Source: Coriaria nepalensis (taxonomy: Eukaryota; Streptophyta; Magnoliopsida; Cucurbitales; Coriariaceae). From it: a DNA stretch of 64,000 nucleotides. Position numbers and translations under genes: made by a program. The stretch is from positions 3,169,501-3,233,500 of the forward strand of contig CP114496.1 in the NCBI GenBank assembly GCA_027186245.1, written 5' to 3'. Shown piece by piece: positions 47,111 through 60,400 of the stretch. Every line of letters starts with the position of its first letter. Position 1 is the first letter of the stretch. Below the pieces are notes generated by a model. That model worked only from the letters and a program-made list of their open reading frames with translations, was not told where the DNA came from and made no database searches.

Positions 47111-47899
47111 GAAGCTTAGCTAAATTTAACTCAAACTTATATAGTTCATACTGTGCATCTACTAAATATAAAATATGAAGACCGTACAACCACCAAGTTA
47201 TTTTGGGGTCCATACATAATATCTTATAATTCATTTCACTTATTAAAAAAAAAAAAAAAAAAAAAAAAAAGTGAGCAGGTGTAACATGTCATGATACTAT
47301 CTATGATAACGTTCGCATCATGGACTTGACTAAAATTTAATTAATTAATTAATTATGATTAACTTTGGATTATGGATGTGATTAAACTTTCTTCGTAGCT
47401 GTGATGTATGCGGCCACCGGTGCCAAATATTAAAGTTGGGAAAAGACATTGATTAGGAACCCAACATATAATCTATTTATTACAAAATGAAAAAGGCGTT
47501 GTCACTAATTGAAAAGTTTGATCATGCTGTCGATGAGCATATGGATGGCCTTTTGAGTTTGGTTTCTTTGTCATTTTCTAAGCATTTTGGATTCCACCTA
47601 TAGGGAAAGGCCTTTTTGTTAATGCTATTATTGAGGATTGACACAAGGCTGTATTACTGGATATGATTTCTTATATTATTATTATTATTTTAAGAGAAAT
47701 AAATATGTTGGTCAATCTATAGTCATTGTTCTTGTTCTTGTCGCGGCGTGACTCATTTTTTCTTTTAGAGAAATATTGTTTGATTTAATACGTTTGGTTT
47801 GATAATCCCGCCTAAAGGGTCATTATTATGAACGATTATGTGATCTTGAGAGAGTAATAGAGAAAGATGATAGGGATAATATAGAAAGATGATGGAACA
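47111..47899. other. Unassigned, with an A26 tract
   Basis: No gene is visible. A run of 26 A lies at 47245-47270, which could be the tail of an old retroposed sequence, though no upstream body is recognised. A GATCTTCAAAAATCCATTG word lies just to the left, at about 47061-47079, and a shorter copy without the GATC lies near 47022-47036. Confidence 0.4.
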
Positions 47900-50800
47900 A
47901 TTATAGATAAAAATATATTCTGTTATCTTTCATGCATGCATATTATACACTTTAAGTACAATATTGCTCGTCTTGCTAACATACACTTACATATATGCTT
48001 ACGGTGGTTAGTTAGACTGCTAACTATATAATTGAATGGTTCGACGTACTTGACGTACTCGACGTACATAATTAAATGACTTGACGTACTCAACGTCTCC
48101 AATACTAACTCGACGTACTCGACGCTTCCAATACACAACCACCAATATGCCCCCTCAAGTTGGAGGGTGGTAGATATTGAACACACCCAACTTGGAAATG
48201 AGGTAGAGAAGCTATTGACGGCCCAGAGCTTTAGTAAATAGGTCTGTAGGTTGCTCCGTCGTATGCACAGGCATCAGATTGATCATGTCTTTCTATACCT
48301 TCTCACGAACTACATGATAGTCAATCTCTATATGTTTCGTGCGTTTATGAAACATTAGATTGACTGCAAGTTGCCTTACCGAGTGGTTATCACAGTGAAG
48401 TGGCATAGACAAAGGATGTGAAATGAAAAGATCGTGCAGTAGGCTTAGCAACTAGATAATCTCGCATGTGGAAGTTGCCATGGCTCAATACTCGGTCTCA
48501 GTGGAAGACTTGGACATAATGGTCTACTTCTTAGTTTTCGACGTTACTAAGCAGTCACAAACGCTTGCAAGATGGGAGAGCAATTTAATCCACAGAATTG
48601 GCCCTAACTAAGACATTGTTTAATCTATTCGTGAATTTTCATGGCAGCATCTATATGAGATTGCTTTGGCAAGTGCATGTGCTGACTAAGTATTTGAAAT
48701 GAAAAACTCAAGTATGGTCATGTCATGGTGAGGTAGATAAGGTGGTTAACTAATTGTTGATATATACTGGGATCGGAAAGCAATGAATCTGTAGAGTTAT
48801 TGAATCTAATTCCAAAGATGTCAGCTTAGTATTTGAATCCATGGGCATGATGAAAGGTTTGGCAGCAAGTAGCCCATATTCTGTGATCAACTCGAGAGCA
48901 TACTTACGTTGAGATATGTAGATGCTAGAGGGATTCCTCAAGAATTCCATGCCCAAGAAGAACTTGAGATGGCCCAAATCCTTTTATCTTAAACATAGAA
49001 CATATGAAGTTCTTAGCATTTTGAATGTCAGCTTCACATCCCCCTATCATAAAGATGTTATCTATATATACAATGAGAATAACTAAAGAGGAGCCATAAC
49101 CCTTCATGAACAAGGAGTGATCAACTTGTGATTGCAGAAAACCTCCTTCAAGTATAAGGGATGTAAACTTCATGTTCCATTGGCGAAAAGCCTACTTCAA
49201 GCTATAGAGGGATTTGTTAAGTTTATAGACATGAGACTTATTAGAGGACTTGTAACCAGGTGGCAGCACCATGAATATTTCCTCATCCAAATCATCATTA
49301 AAAAACGCCTTGTATATCAAGTTGATAGAGGGGCCATCCTAGCATAGAAGCCAAATCCATTACGCATCTGACAGTCACCATCTTAGCCATAGACTAAAGG
49401 TTTCAGTGTAATCAATACTTACTTTCTAGTTGAAACCTTTGGCTACCAATTTGACCTTAAAATGTTCCAATGTTCCATCTGCATTAAGTTTTATTTTGTA
49501 GACCTAATGATAGCCAATTGGCTTTTTTTTCAAAAGGCAAAGAAACTAACTCCTAAGTGTCATTAGATTCAAGTACTTTAAGCTCAACGTTCATGTCTTT
49601 AATCCATCTATCATCCATAATGGCTTGAGAATAAGCAGAATGTTATGTGATAGATTCAAGGGTAGATAGGAAACACTAATACAAAGGGGATTTCGATGGT
49701 TGTAAGTTATATAGTTGGAGATAGGAAATTGGACAGTAGTATGAGCACTCTGAATGGAGGGACAAACATAATCCTTACTCCAGATAGTGATCTGTGTTGA
49801 TCGTGAGGATCTTCACAATGCAATAATGGGAGGTGGAGAGGGATCAGAATGAGAAGTAAGATGGGAATGGGGTGAACTGCCATGGGAAATAAGGACGTTG
49901 CATGGATCATTATGGGAAAGAGTGGTGTTGACAATATCGAAGTCAGTCTTAGTAAAGGTTATGTCACTAGAAGGGAATAAAGAGGTGGTAGGAGTGTAAT
50001 CATGAAAAGGAAATTTATCCTCATCAAAATGACTTCCTTATGAAAATGAATGAATGAGTTGTCATGTTATAAACTATATACCCTTTCTGAGATAGTGAAT
50101 ATCCCATGAACACAGAAGGAATGGAACGAGCTTGAAATTTATCAAGAACATGTAAAGACTTAACAAAACACAAGCATGCAAATGTTTTCATATCGTATAC
50201 AGATGGGGGACTACCAAAAAGAACCTGGTATGGAGACAGATTATTCAGGATTTTGGAGGGGATAAGATTGACAATATAGGTAGCAGTGGCTGTACACTCA
50301 CCCCATAATCTAGAAGAGACATTAGAATGAAGCTTTTAAGCCATAGCTAGATCTAGTAAGTGTCAACGACCCCATTTTGTTGTGGTGTGTAAGTACATAA
50401 AGTTTGATGGATGATGCCATAAAAGGCAATGAAGGATTGACACTCACTATTAACGAACTCAGAGCCGTTATCTGTGTGAAGGATTTTGACATGACAATCA
50501 AATTGATTATGTGCCATTAGTATGAATGATTTTAGATCAGGGAAGACATCGGATTTTGTATGAAGTACTTAGGTCCATGTTGCCCGAGAATGTTCATCAA
50601 CTATTGGTTAAAAAATAACATGAACCATTATGAGTACGGGTTCGATAGGGTCCCCGTGTATCTATGTGTAATAGATCAAAAGGTTTTTTAGCTCTAGTAC
50701 AACTTAAAGGAAATGGAATTTGAGCATGTTTGGCTTGATAACAGATTGAACAAGACCTTATTTCATTATGATGTAGCTGGTCTTGAATGGCAGGGATACA

Positions 50801-51705
50801 TTTTAGCTTAGAAATGGAACCATGGCCAAAGCGAGCATACCAAGTATAATGTAAAGAACTATTGACAAAATTACAATGAACAATATATGAATGACTTAAT
50901 AAAGTATGTAACTCAAGTAGAGATGTAACAAAGTAGTATAGGCCAAGATATCTTCTACCAATCCCCACTATATTCCCACTTGAAAGGTCCTAAAATAGAT
51001 AAAATAAATGATAAAATGTTACTAAGCAATTGTTTTCAGTAGTGAGCTTAAGGATAGAGATAAATCTTGGTACACATAAACATCATGCAAGAGAAAATGT
51101 GCGGAGAGCTTAACCGATACAATATGACTAAAGGGTAAAGATTGGCTATCAGGTAATATCACAGATGAAGATGAAATATTAGCACATGAGATAGGTGAAC
51201 TTAAAGTAGACAAATCATATGTCATATATGAGGTTGCCCCTATATCAATAATCCATTGTTTTGGATTATTTAAGCTAAGGAGGCTTGTACCTGAAACATG
51301 TGCAGCCTGTGTAAGAGCAGAAGCATCTCCTTGACTCAGCAACTTCAAGATCGGGTTATACTGATCATTATTTAGATGTGGATTTGTAAGTCCAGAGGAA
51401 GTAGATGGTGTAGAATTGGAATTCTGCACGTTCTCATTGGAGACATTGTTGGCCAAGACTTGTTTAGAGTAGGGCTTTGGGTTCTTAATTTATATATAGG
51501 TGGATAGCTAACTAACTTGTAGCAATTTTCCTTCTTATGGCCAAGTATGTGATAAAATTCACACTCTATCCTCTTAAAAGTGGTTGAGTTGCTAGAAGGC
51601 TTCTTGTAATTGGTAGAGGGATGATTACTATAAAGAACAGTTGTCTCTACGAATTTAGAGTTCATAAAAGCAACTTGTCTATTTGCTTCTTCAGTATTTA
51701 CCATC
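47900..51705 (-). pseudogene. Decayed Ty1/copia element (element C)
   Basis: Read on the minus strand from right to left: a zinc-knuckle Gag end (CEFYHILGHKKENC, about 51530-51575); a protease region with DIGA in place of the usual DSGA (about 51240); GAG-pre-integrase at 50597-50968 (WYARFGHGSISK); integrase remnants at about 50200-50590; reverse transcriptase pieces at 49000-49500 (YIDN in place of YVDD, about 49065) and 48750-48977 (GHLKFFLGMEF); RNase H at 48230-48560 with HKRTKHIEIDYH. A purine-rich tract (minus GGAGG...GAGGGGGCA) at about 48149-48170 marks the start of the 3' LTR, which continues leftwards. The other LTR and the start of gag are missing. Many stops show it is dead. Confidence 0.85.
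48043..48118. repeat. Cluster of GACGTAC motifs in the element C LTR
   Basis: Five GACGTAC motifs occur at about 48043, 48052, 48061, 48083 and 48112, with further near matches (CAACGTC, CGACGC). They lie just inside the inferred LTR boundary. ACGT-core words of this kind are the binding type of plant bZIP factors. Confidence 0.7.
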
Positions 51706-51960
51706 GAGCGGTCTGTACTGTGCTCCGGGCTGTGTCGTGCCATGGTCCGAGTTGACATGTCATGGTGTGCTGGCACGGGAAATCCGTGTTGTGCCAGCCC
51801 GCATGCCTGCATAATTAAGCACAATAAGACTAATCCGTGCCGTACCCATGCTCATACCATGTCGTGTTCGTACTCGTCTGTATCATGCTCGTGCTAATAC
51901 TATGTCATGTCTGTTCATATGGGCTTGACCCATTTTACCTCCTTTACCTAGTGCGGCGTA
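51706..51960. other. Possible non-autonomous element interrupting copia element C
   Basis: Base composition changes sharply: repeated CGTGC, GTGCTGG, CACGGG and CATGTCGTG words appear and the copia Gag homology ends. Such GTGC-rich sequence is typical of non-autonomous hAT-type elements in plants. No target duplication could be fixed. Confidence 0.35.
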
Positions 51961-54539
51961 TATTGATACTCTATATAAAAAAAAAAAATTGTAAGTGAAG
52001 GTAAAGAAATGTTTAAATTTTACCGTGGAGTACCAAAACGATGGTTAAAAGATAGCAACTAAATTAGGCCTACACGAGAAGTGACAGTAATGGATAGGAT
52101 TGAGATGGGGGGTAGTGTACTTTTTGGTAACGTAGAAGATGGGAAACAAGTAAACAAGTTCCAGATTTTGTGTTTGGAAAAAGGAGGTTGGGATTTTGGA
52201 ACAACGAAAAGGCAACCCCACTGAATCTTTCATTCACAAATTTAAAATCAAGAGTACTTTTTTCTTCATGTTTTTTATGATCCTGACGTTTGGGTTGATA
52301 AAACTATTAGGCTATCCAGCCTAGAAATTGAACTTTTGCCTTAATCACATGTCTTTTTGTATGAAAACTTGTATCACCTTTTCCATCTTTTCCTTTTCTC
52401 CGATTCAAATAAAATTAAAGATGTAATATTGGGGACTAATTTATACACGAACTACACATTTCCTTTTTCTTTCCTATATATATATATATATATAGATTTA
52501 GATAAATTTATATTGTGTTTTTATTTCTTTAATAAGAGAAATTGTGATTCAATATATTATTCCTTATTTTAATAGTATTTTATTTTAATTAATGAAATTA
52601 AATCATAATAATACTTTTTATTTATAAATATTGACATGACTTGATTTCATTAATTAAAATTAAAATATTCTTAAAATATATAATAACATTTTATATTTAC
52701 TTCTTTCAAAATAAAGCAAGACTCGGTATTGAGAAACATAAACTTGAGGAATTGTATATCGAGGAGGGAAAGATGAGCTCTATAATGAAGGGAAAGATGA
52801 CTGTTTGACAAATAAAATGCAAGGTTTAAAATGTGAAAGGCATGGTTAAGACCCCGTTTGGGTTGCCTAGTGCTTATAAGCTTATTGGCTTGACAAATTG
52901 GAGCTTATTTTGATTTAAAAAAAATATTAAAGTGCTTATTTTTCTAAAAGCAAATAAATAGAAAATAAGTATTTTTAAACATATTTTAAGTATCGAAATT
53001 TCGAGTTTTCACGATAAAAGAAAAGTAAAATGTCGTTGATGAATATAAGAATATTTTTCTGATAGTAGAAAACATCTCACACCCACACCACGCACGTATA
53101 TGTATGAGTCCCACTGGAATACTACTACTTATTTATTATTATAAATAACAAGTAAATGCAATCACTTATAAAACCATCTATGCTAGGAAAGCAACAAAAA
53201 GAGGAGTCGTTTTCCTATATGGTATTTACATGATCAAGGTGTGAAGATTTGTATTCCTCTGGTTCCCTAGAAAGAATATCATTGCGAGGTATCCCCACCA
53301 GATGAAAGCGCTTGTTTGCTATACCCTTTTAACCCTGCTGGCTTCTGTACTTTCCAGCTATTATAAGAGGGTCTTGCATTTGCAATTTGCATTAGCCAAA
53401 TAATTCAATCTATGCTCTGCTCGCAAGGGTGGCCCCTGTTCTAATGTCAGGTAATAGAGATATGAGTAGAAGTAGAAACATGCAAAACAATACACGACAT
53501 TGCATACCAAGGATAGTTTCCGAGGTTGGTAATCGGGGAAAGTTGGGACCGAGATTGATACTATCCTATCCTGCTCCCGACAGGATTTTTCCACACCCCT
53601 CCTCATTCCAGTGCATGATAAAGTTTGATAATAGTCCTTGAGAGGACAATTCCCGACCTGATCATTCATTAGTAGAATAGTAGTATTCCAACCTCTGCCT
53701 CCATTTCTTCTCAGTGAGTCGAAACGACACGTCGACTCCAAAAAATATAGCTGGCGTCGATCCTCTGGCAAAACCATAAGCCCATGAACAGAATTGAACT
53801 TCACTTACAACTTGTTGGGATGACCTTTTTGAGTTTTTCTTTTTGGCCCAAGGTCCCTTTGAGTTGGACCACTACTTTGGCCTCTCTTTTCCTAGTTATA
53901 CTATTGAAATATTTTACTCTCATAGGTGCACAAAAGAAAAGTTTCGAGATATAATAATATTTATTGTGAATGGAATGGAACATGGAAGACCAAAGGTTAT
54001 TCAAAATGACCTATAGTTAACCGGTAGAGTGGTTAAACGAAATAACAATCATCAGAAACACAACTAGATGTTTTATTAGAAACATTTCTACTATCATTCG
54101 AACATTCGGATGCAGTAAAATCTGTATAGTATTTTTTTCATTATCTATTAAAACTATTAAGTACATTTGGGATAATTGATATTCAAAACCCTAAAAGGTT
54201 CTTAATTTTATTAATTGAAGTTGTTGACGAAGCCTCTAACATAATCTTATTTAAGTCACTACTTTGTGATGGTCTTTATTTCTATTGCATAGTTTCTCTA
54301 TTTGTTGGATTCCTATTAGGTTCATACTAGTAAGATGAGAGACACATGCACGGGTAGAATGGACTTTTTTTTCATTATTAATTGTGTGGGTATATCATGC
54401 AATGGGTAGATGATACATGCACGTTCTTTGTGGAAAAATCTTAAGAAATTATATGCTAGAAAAATGGGGAATAACATATTATATATGATAGAGCGGATGA
54501 TGGCATTGAAATATTAAGATAAAACTCGTACGATAGATC
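51961..54539. other. Intergenic, no gene supported
   Basis: The stretch is AT-rich, with less AT-rich sequence at about 53200-53800. The 147-codon minus-strand frame at 53361-53804 has no recognisable domain and no gene-like context. TA tracts lie near 52476-52494. Confidence 0.5.
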
Positions 54540-55415
54540 ACTTGAATGTATTTCAAGGAATTATTAATTGGTTGCTATGGCTATCAAGTTTGATGATGAT
54601 GAGGTATATGGATTATGACTTCTTGGTATATTCTCAGACTCATGGGAGACGTTCAGAATAATATTGTCTAACTTAGCTCCGAATGGCGTCATCATAATGG
54701 AATTGGTTAAGAATAGTATTCTAAATGAAGAGATGAGAAGCAAGACACATGGTTCTTTACGATCATAAATCTTAGTCAGAGAAAAGAGTGGGAGAAGTAA
54801 GAATAGATACCTAAAGAACATAGATAAAAGCAAAATCAAGTCTAATAGATATGACAATATTGAGCATTATCAATATGGTCTAAAGGGATATATAAAGAAG
54901 AATCGTCGACAATTCAAGAGAGATAGAGAGACAAAAAAAAATATGATAAAGGGAAGGAAAAGACGAATGATGATGGTAATGATAATGATAATGCCGTTAC
55001 TATCACAGATGACATCCTTATATGTATGATGAAGAGGTTGTCAACCTTGCGTGCCATAAGACCAGTTGATGATTGATATTAGTGCCTCCATTCATGCTAC
55101 ATCTCAGAAATATTTCTTTGCATCTTATACATCTAGTGACTTTAAGAATGTTTAGATGGGTAATGATGGCTAGGCTAAAGCCATTGGCATTGGTGATGTG
55201 TGGTTGGAGACCAACAATGGTACAATGTTAGTTTTTAAAAATATTAAACATATTACTTACATTCACTTGAATTTGATTTCTGTTGGTAGACTTGATGATG
55301 AAGGGTTTTGAAATACCTTCGGTAATGGTCAATGGAAGCTTACTAAAGGTTCTATGGTTGTGGCTAGAGTAAACAAATGTTCTTCTTTGTACTTGATGTA
55401 TAGACAATGAATTTA
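54540..55415 (+). pseudogene. Fragment of a Tnt1-like copia element (gag-protease region)
   Basis: On the plus strand, in broken frames, there is Gag sequence (PNGVIIMELVKNSILNEEMR, about 54680-54742) followed by a Lys/Arg-rich stretch. From about 55150 comes the region between protease and GAG-pre-integrase: WLETNNG, then HLNLISVGRLDDEG and FGNGQWKLTKGSMVVARV (to about 55370). The zinc knuckle and protease active site are not intact. No reverse transcriptase, integrase or LTR is nearby. Confidence 0.7.
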
Positions 55416-57466
55416 TTGAAACTCTTTTAATACCAAATTATCTAGCAAATATTTCATTTTTCAATAAAGTATACAACTTATAGGATTTATTTTCCTTATT
55501 ATAAGAGTGATGGATCTCATCTTCATCACTCATAACCTTCATGTATAATATTTTATACCCAATGGTTCACCCCCACGTAACCCTTGGCTACGATCTTTTG
55601 GAAAGATGTCAAAATATAAAATCAGAATATAAGATATCATGACGATCTCAGGTATGAGAATCATGTGTACTTTAATCACTAGATAATTTTTTATTAACAG
55701 TTAGTATTATTCCAATTGAGATTTATCTAAGTATCATGTTCAGTCTCTACTAAACACTCACATATTTGTCCTGATAAACCCGCTAACATAAATGATATGA
55801 GAACAATCATCCTAAATATTTTAGAAGATAACCTATGTGATTGTCTATTCGGATTATCAATATTTATTTTGATAAAATCTTATGACTATGAACAATTCCT
55901 ATTTTAGGTTTTAAACAACTTGTAATAATCTCAACTCGCATAATCTCTATCATGACCTCAAATGAATCACTTAAGATATCAAATTTTATCATAATATATA
56001 ATAAATAAATATATAATATTAATTTTAACATAATTAATAAGCATGATAAACATAATTAATATATTTACTATTATTGAATAAGTAACAAATAACAAATAAT
56101 TATATTATTAATATTTACAAAGAAAATTATATCACATAAAATATATATCCATTGAGTCTCAATAAATTAGTCTGACGAGTATATACTTTCCTATAGAGTT
56201 TAAATTTAGAGAATATGTGAATTGTTGAATATGTTCAATTCCCTACTTTGAAATCAAAATTTTATTTTGAGCAAAAAAAAAAAAAAAAAAACTTAGTTTA
56301 AATTTGTAAAAATAATTTTTCAGTTTTTAAAATTCCACAATTTTTTTTTGTTTGAATATTTAGATTTTCAGTTCTTGACAGTAGATGGTAGATTAAGTAT
56401 CTTGTCTGATTATTATATGATTCAATAGTTATATTAATGCATTATAATCATTCAATGGTTATAATGCAATGTTTTATAGGATAATTATGATGCATTATAA
56501 TTATTTAACCATTATATTGATTAAGGTTAATTAACCATTTAATATTTATGTAGTTCGATGTTTATAAATTTATTCACGTGTAATATCTGTATAATTTATT
56601 AGCTCATATATATTCAAAATTAAACTTTTTAATTTATCTAATTATTTTTTCATTTTTATTCCTTATTAACTTTTCATTCTATTTTATACTCAAATTTCAT
56701 TTTTCATTAATGGGAAAATAAAAAAATTGATGTAAAAAAATTGATCTGATTTCTCGAAAAAAATTCAGATCAAAAGCGATCCGACTTTTTTCGCGAGAAA
56801 TTAATCAAAATGATATAATTTTTTTATAAGATATCTAAATCGAATTGGCACAATTTTTTGTAAAGAATCTAATCGGATCGATCAATTTAATTTTTTGGAA
56901 AAAAAAAAAAAAAAGATCCGATCTATTCAATTTTTTCTGACAAGAAATCTGATCAGATCGATACAGTCAATCTTTTCCATCTTAAGACTTAGAGAAAACA
57001 TCAAAAAGCTTATCATTTTTTTCTAAATCAGGAAGGGATGAATGAACTATAGATCGAATTAAAAAGAACTCAGTTAGAAGATGCCGACCGACCATAGTCC
57101 TCTAACTCAAAAATTTGATAACATCGAATTATTGCAATAAATTGATATAACTTTATGATCATATAGTAGAGAAATTATTATATAGATTATATATATATAT
57201 ATGATTATATGTTATATTAAATATAAAGAATATAATATGTAAAAATATTATCTCAATTCTCAACCGATTATTTATCCATATATAATTTGACAGATCCATT
57301 CCTTTTTCTCCTGAGAGAAGAAATAAATAAATTGGTTCATAAAAAAAAAAAAAAAAAAAAAAGACGGTTCTTTGTGTTGCCGCTCAAATTTCATCGCTCC
57401 TAATCTCCTACACGCTCGAGCTCTCTCCTTCCTTCCCTCCTCCGTCTTCAATTCTCTAGTGTTCTA
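55416..57466. other. AT-rich intergenic and SET-gene upstream region
   Basis: No gene is seen. Between about 56740 and 56980 there are imperfect repeats of GATC(G/C)GAT words joined by ATTTTTT runs, similar in style to the long direct repeats at the window start. An A19 tract lies at about 57343-57361. The C/T-rich sequence at 57410-57445 is probably the SET-gene 5'UTR. Confidence 0.5.
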
Positions 57467-60400
57467 ATGGAGGTTAGCGATGAGGTTAATCTTTCTTCTA
57501 GATCCTTCAAGATTTGTTTCTTTCTTTGGATTTTGATTTTATCATCGTTTTCCTCTTTGTTCTTGGACTATAACTGATAGCGGAAATGCTTCGTTTTCAC
57601 TGAGCATCTGTTTGGTTGCGGAGAAATATTGGAATAGCTCTGATTTTCTACTTAGCTTCTGCAAATATTCACTCCGCTGCTTGGATTATTATTTATCTTC
57701 TCGGTTTATTTTCTTCCTTTCTTCTCTACCGAAGTCGTCAAACAATTTTTTACACTCTCTTCTGTTATTCAATTTTCTTCTCTGCCTTTGAATTAGTTCT
57801 ATCCTCACTGTTCCCTTTGCCTTTGTCTTTTTCTTATTCTTTTCACTTCGTGTAAATCCTTTTGTTGACTCGTGCCAAAATCTTAGGGTTAAAGGAATCG
57901 AAACACTATTTTTAGGTTGTACGAAATGTACCCTGATCTTAAAGATGAATTTCTGCTGCTATGCACTTCCGCTGTGATGAGAGTACAGTTTAAGTTCGAA
58001 GTCCAAATTAGCACTACAATTAATTACGAATTAATGTGTTTGCTTTGTAAGTAAAGTAGTTTTGATCTGTTTTTGATATTCTCTGGATTGCAGCCCTGTT
58101 CTTCTGATAAAGGCAGGGAGAGTACAATGGACTGCTCAATGCTACTTGAGCTGGATGAAAATGACACTCTCTTTATTATAAAGCAGGTGAGAAATGTAAC
58201 GGAGTAGTTTATTATTTATTTTTCTCATTTTTCCAGTATCAGATAGTGTTCGCAACAAGTTTCCAGTGCAAATTCTTGGAAAGTTGCGAATGGCAAGTAA
58301 TTTTGAAATTACAAAATATATTGATGAAAATATAAGAATTCTAATAAGTTATAAGGTTTCCTGTTTGGCCAAGAAGGGAAAAAAAAGGCTTTCCAGTTCA
58401 CCTGAATGATGTAAATTCAAGTAATTTGAAAATGTGTATTGAACCCTGCACAATGCAAGTAGATGCTTGAAGAATGAATAGTTTAATTGGATAATAATTA
58501 TAAAGCAATTGCCTATATCTTGCTCTATTATCATTGGTATTGAACCCTGAAGGAAGATTGTTTAATTATTTTTCTCCAAATTACTTTTGTCGAACATAGT
58601 TTGCTTCATGGTGAATGATAGGCTAAATGCTTGTGTGATCTGTCACTATTTCCATTTTCTTATGTTTTCCATGTTGTTCTTGCAGAAATTATTGCAGATG
58701 AAGGGTCTTAAGTCCAAGGAATGCATCTACTTGAATCACTCTTTTGGGCCTGATGATATAAGTACTACTCTAAAACTACTGCTTCGGATAGCAAGAATAA
58801 AACACTTAGATGAGGTAATTGACTGTTTCTGTACACATAATCCTCTTTTCCATAATGTTTGAAACTTGCTAGACCAACATTTGTAGATTGTGCTTGCAGC
58901 AGCTTGACTATACTGATTTTTATATTTTTTTAGAACTTTATTTATCAAGTATCTTGCTGTTCCCAAGGGATGAACACCACTGTAAAACTGTCATGCAGGG
59001 TGAAATTTATTTTGATGATGATGATGTGTCTTCACCAGTGGAATTTTACAGCCCAAGGAATGAGATAGGGGCACTTAATTCAGTAATTTCACTTGTTGAT
59101 GCTTCACTTTCTAGTAGTGTGCCCCATCAAATGGATGTCCTCCAAAAACTTCGGGAGGCAGCTGTGGAAATGATTTGTGACTTTGGGGACAAGAATGGCA
59201 CTGTAACTACAATTGTGGGAGACTACTCTTGTGACGAAGAAAACTGTTTGTTAGAGTGGGGTGAAAGCAATGGTGTTAGAACGAGCTTGCATATTGCTTG
59301 CAAGTCTTCTTCCATGTGGTTTCTTAATTCTATTCTTTTGATCAATTATCTCTACACAAAGACACATAGAGTTTACACACAAATATATTTAAGCCAAGTT
59401 CTGCACAATGGAATACTCTCTTACATCTTCTATTCTTTATATAGATGTTGAAGGAGCTGGTAGAGGAACTATAGCAAAGGAAGATCTGAATGTTGGAGAT
59501 GTAGCATTGGAGATCCCTTCGTCTTTAATAATTTCTGAGGAGCTGGTGCAAAATTCAAATATGGTGTGTTTCATCCCTCAAAAACAATCATCATTTCTTT
59601 TGCTTCTTTTCATAGGCATACATCTGTATTAAATATATAGAATGCAAGACAGAAGGAGAGACTGAAGGCAAACTTTCTCTTGACCAGAACATAAACCAAT
59701 CACCTGAAACTTCACTGGCCCAAAGAACTGCCAATTAAAATGAATCATTTTAGCGGAAAAAACTAAAAACCAAAAGTTAGGTAGCTGACGTGGCTACTGA
59801 GATAAATGTAAGCAATTTTAATAGAATTATTAAAATTCAGGCTTCTTTTTTTCAAGTATAAAAAGCTGAGGTTTAGAGTCCCTCACTTTTAGATCACGAA
59901 TGTACACAAATGGTCCTTCTTTTCAAAACCTTTATCAAGGTTTCACATCTTGCTGCCAGTCGAATGGCTTCTAACTTGTAGATTTCTGAATAAGTAATTA
60001 GTATATACCACTATTTTAATGTTGTTTGGCAAAAGCCCTTGATTATTGGATTGCCAGATGTATTCAGTCATATGGTTGTATGTCACAGTCAAGTTGTATA
60101 TGGGATTTCATAACTTTGGCGTAAGGCCTGCACTCTCAAAGTTTACTACTGTCCAATGATTTCTTCCTTCACCCCTTCTATGTTCATCTTTATGAATCCA
60201 TAATTTTCAATAGTTTGCTTGTGTTTTTATTTGTCTATTGTTTATCAATCCTGTTGTCATTGTAGTGAGATGAATTTCCAGCTTAAGGGTTTGTCTTTTT
60301 CCATGGTATTTTTACCCTACACTAGGCAGCATCCCCATATGTTTTTAAATACTTCCATGATCTCTATTAGAGAAGTTATGCAATGTTTGCGAAATTTCAG

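Noticed and set aside
47245..47270. A26 tract as the tail of a LINE or SINE
   Set aside because: No reverse transcriptase, tRNA-like promoter or target duplication could be seen next to it.
53361..53804. 147-residue minus-strand frame
   Set aside because: No similarity to any family I know, no intron signals or promoter, and the opposite strand also has an open frame of 70 codons.
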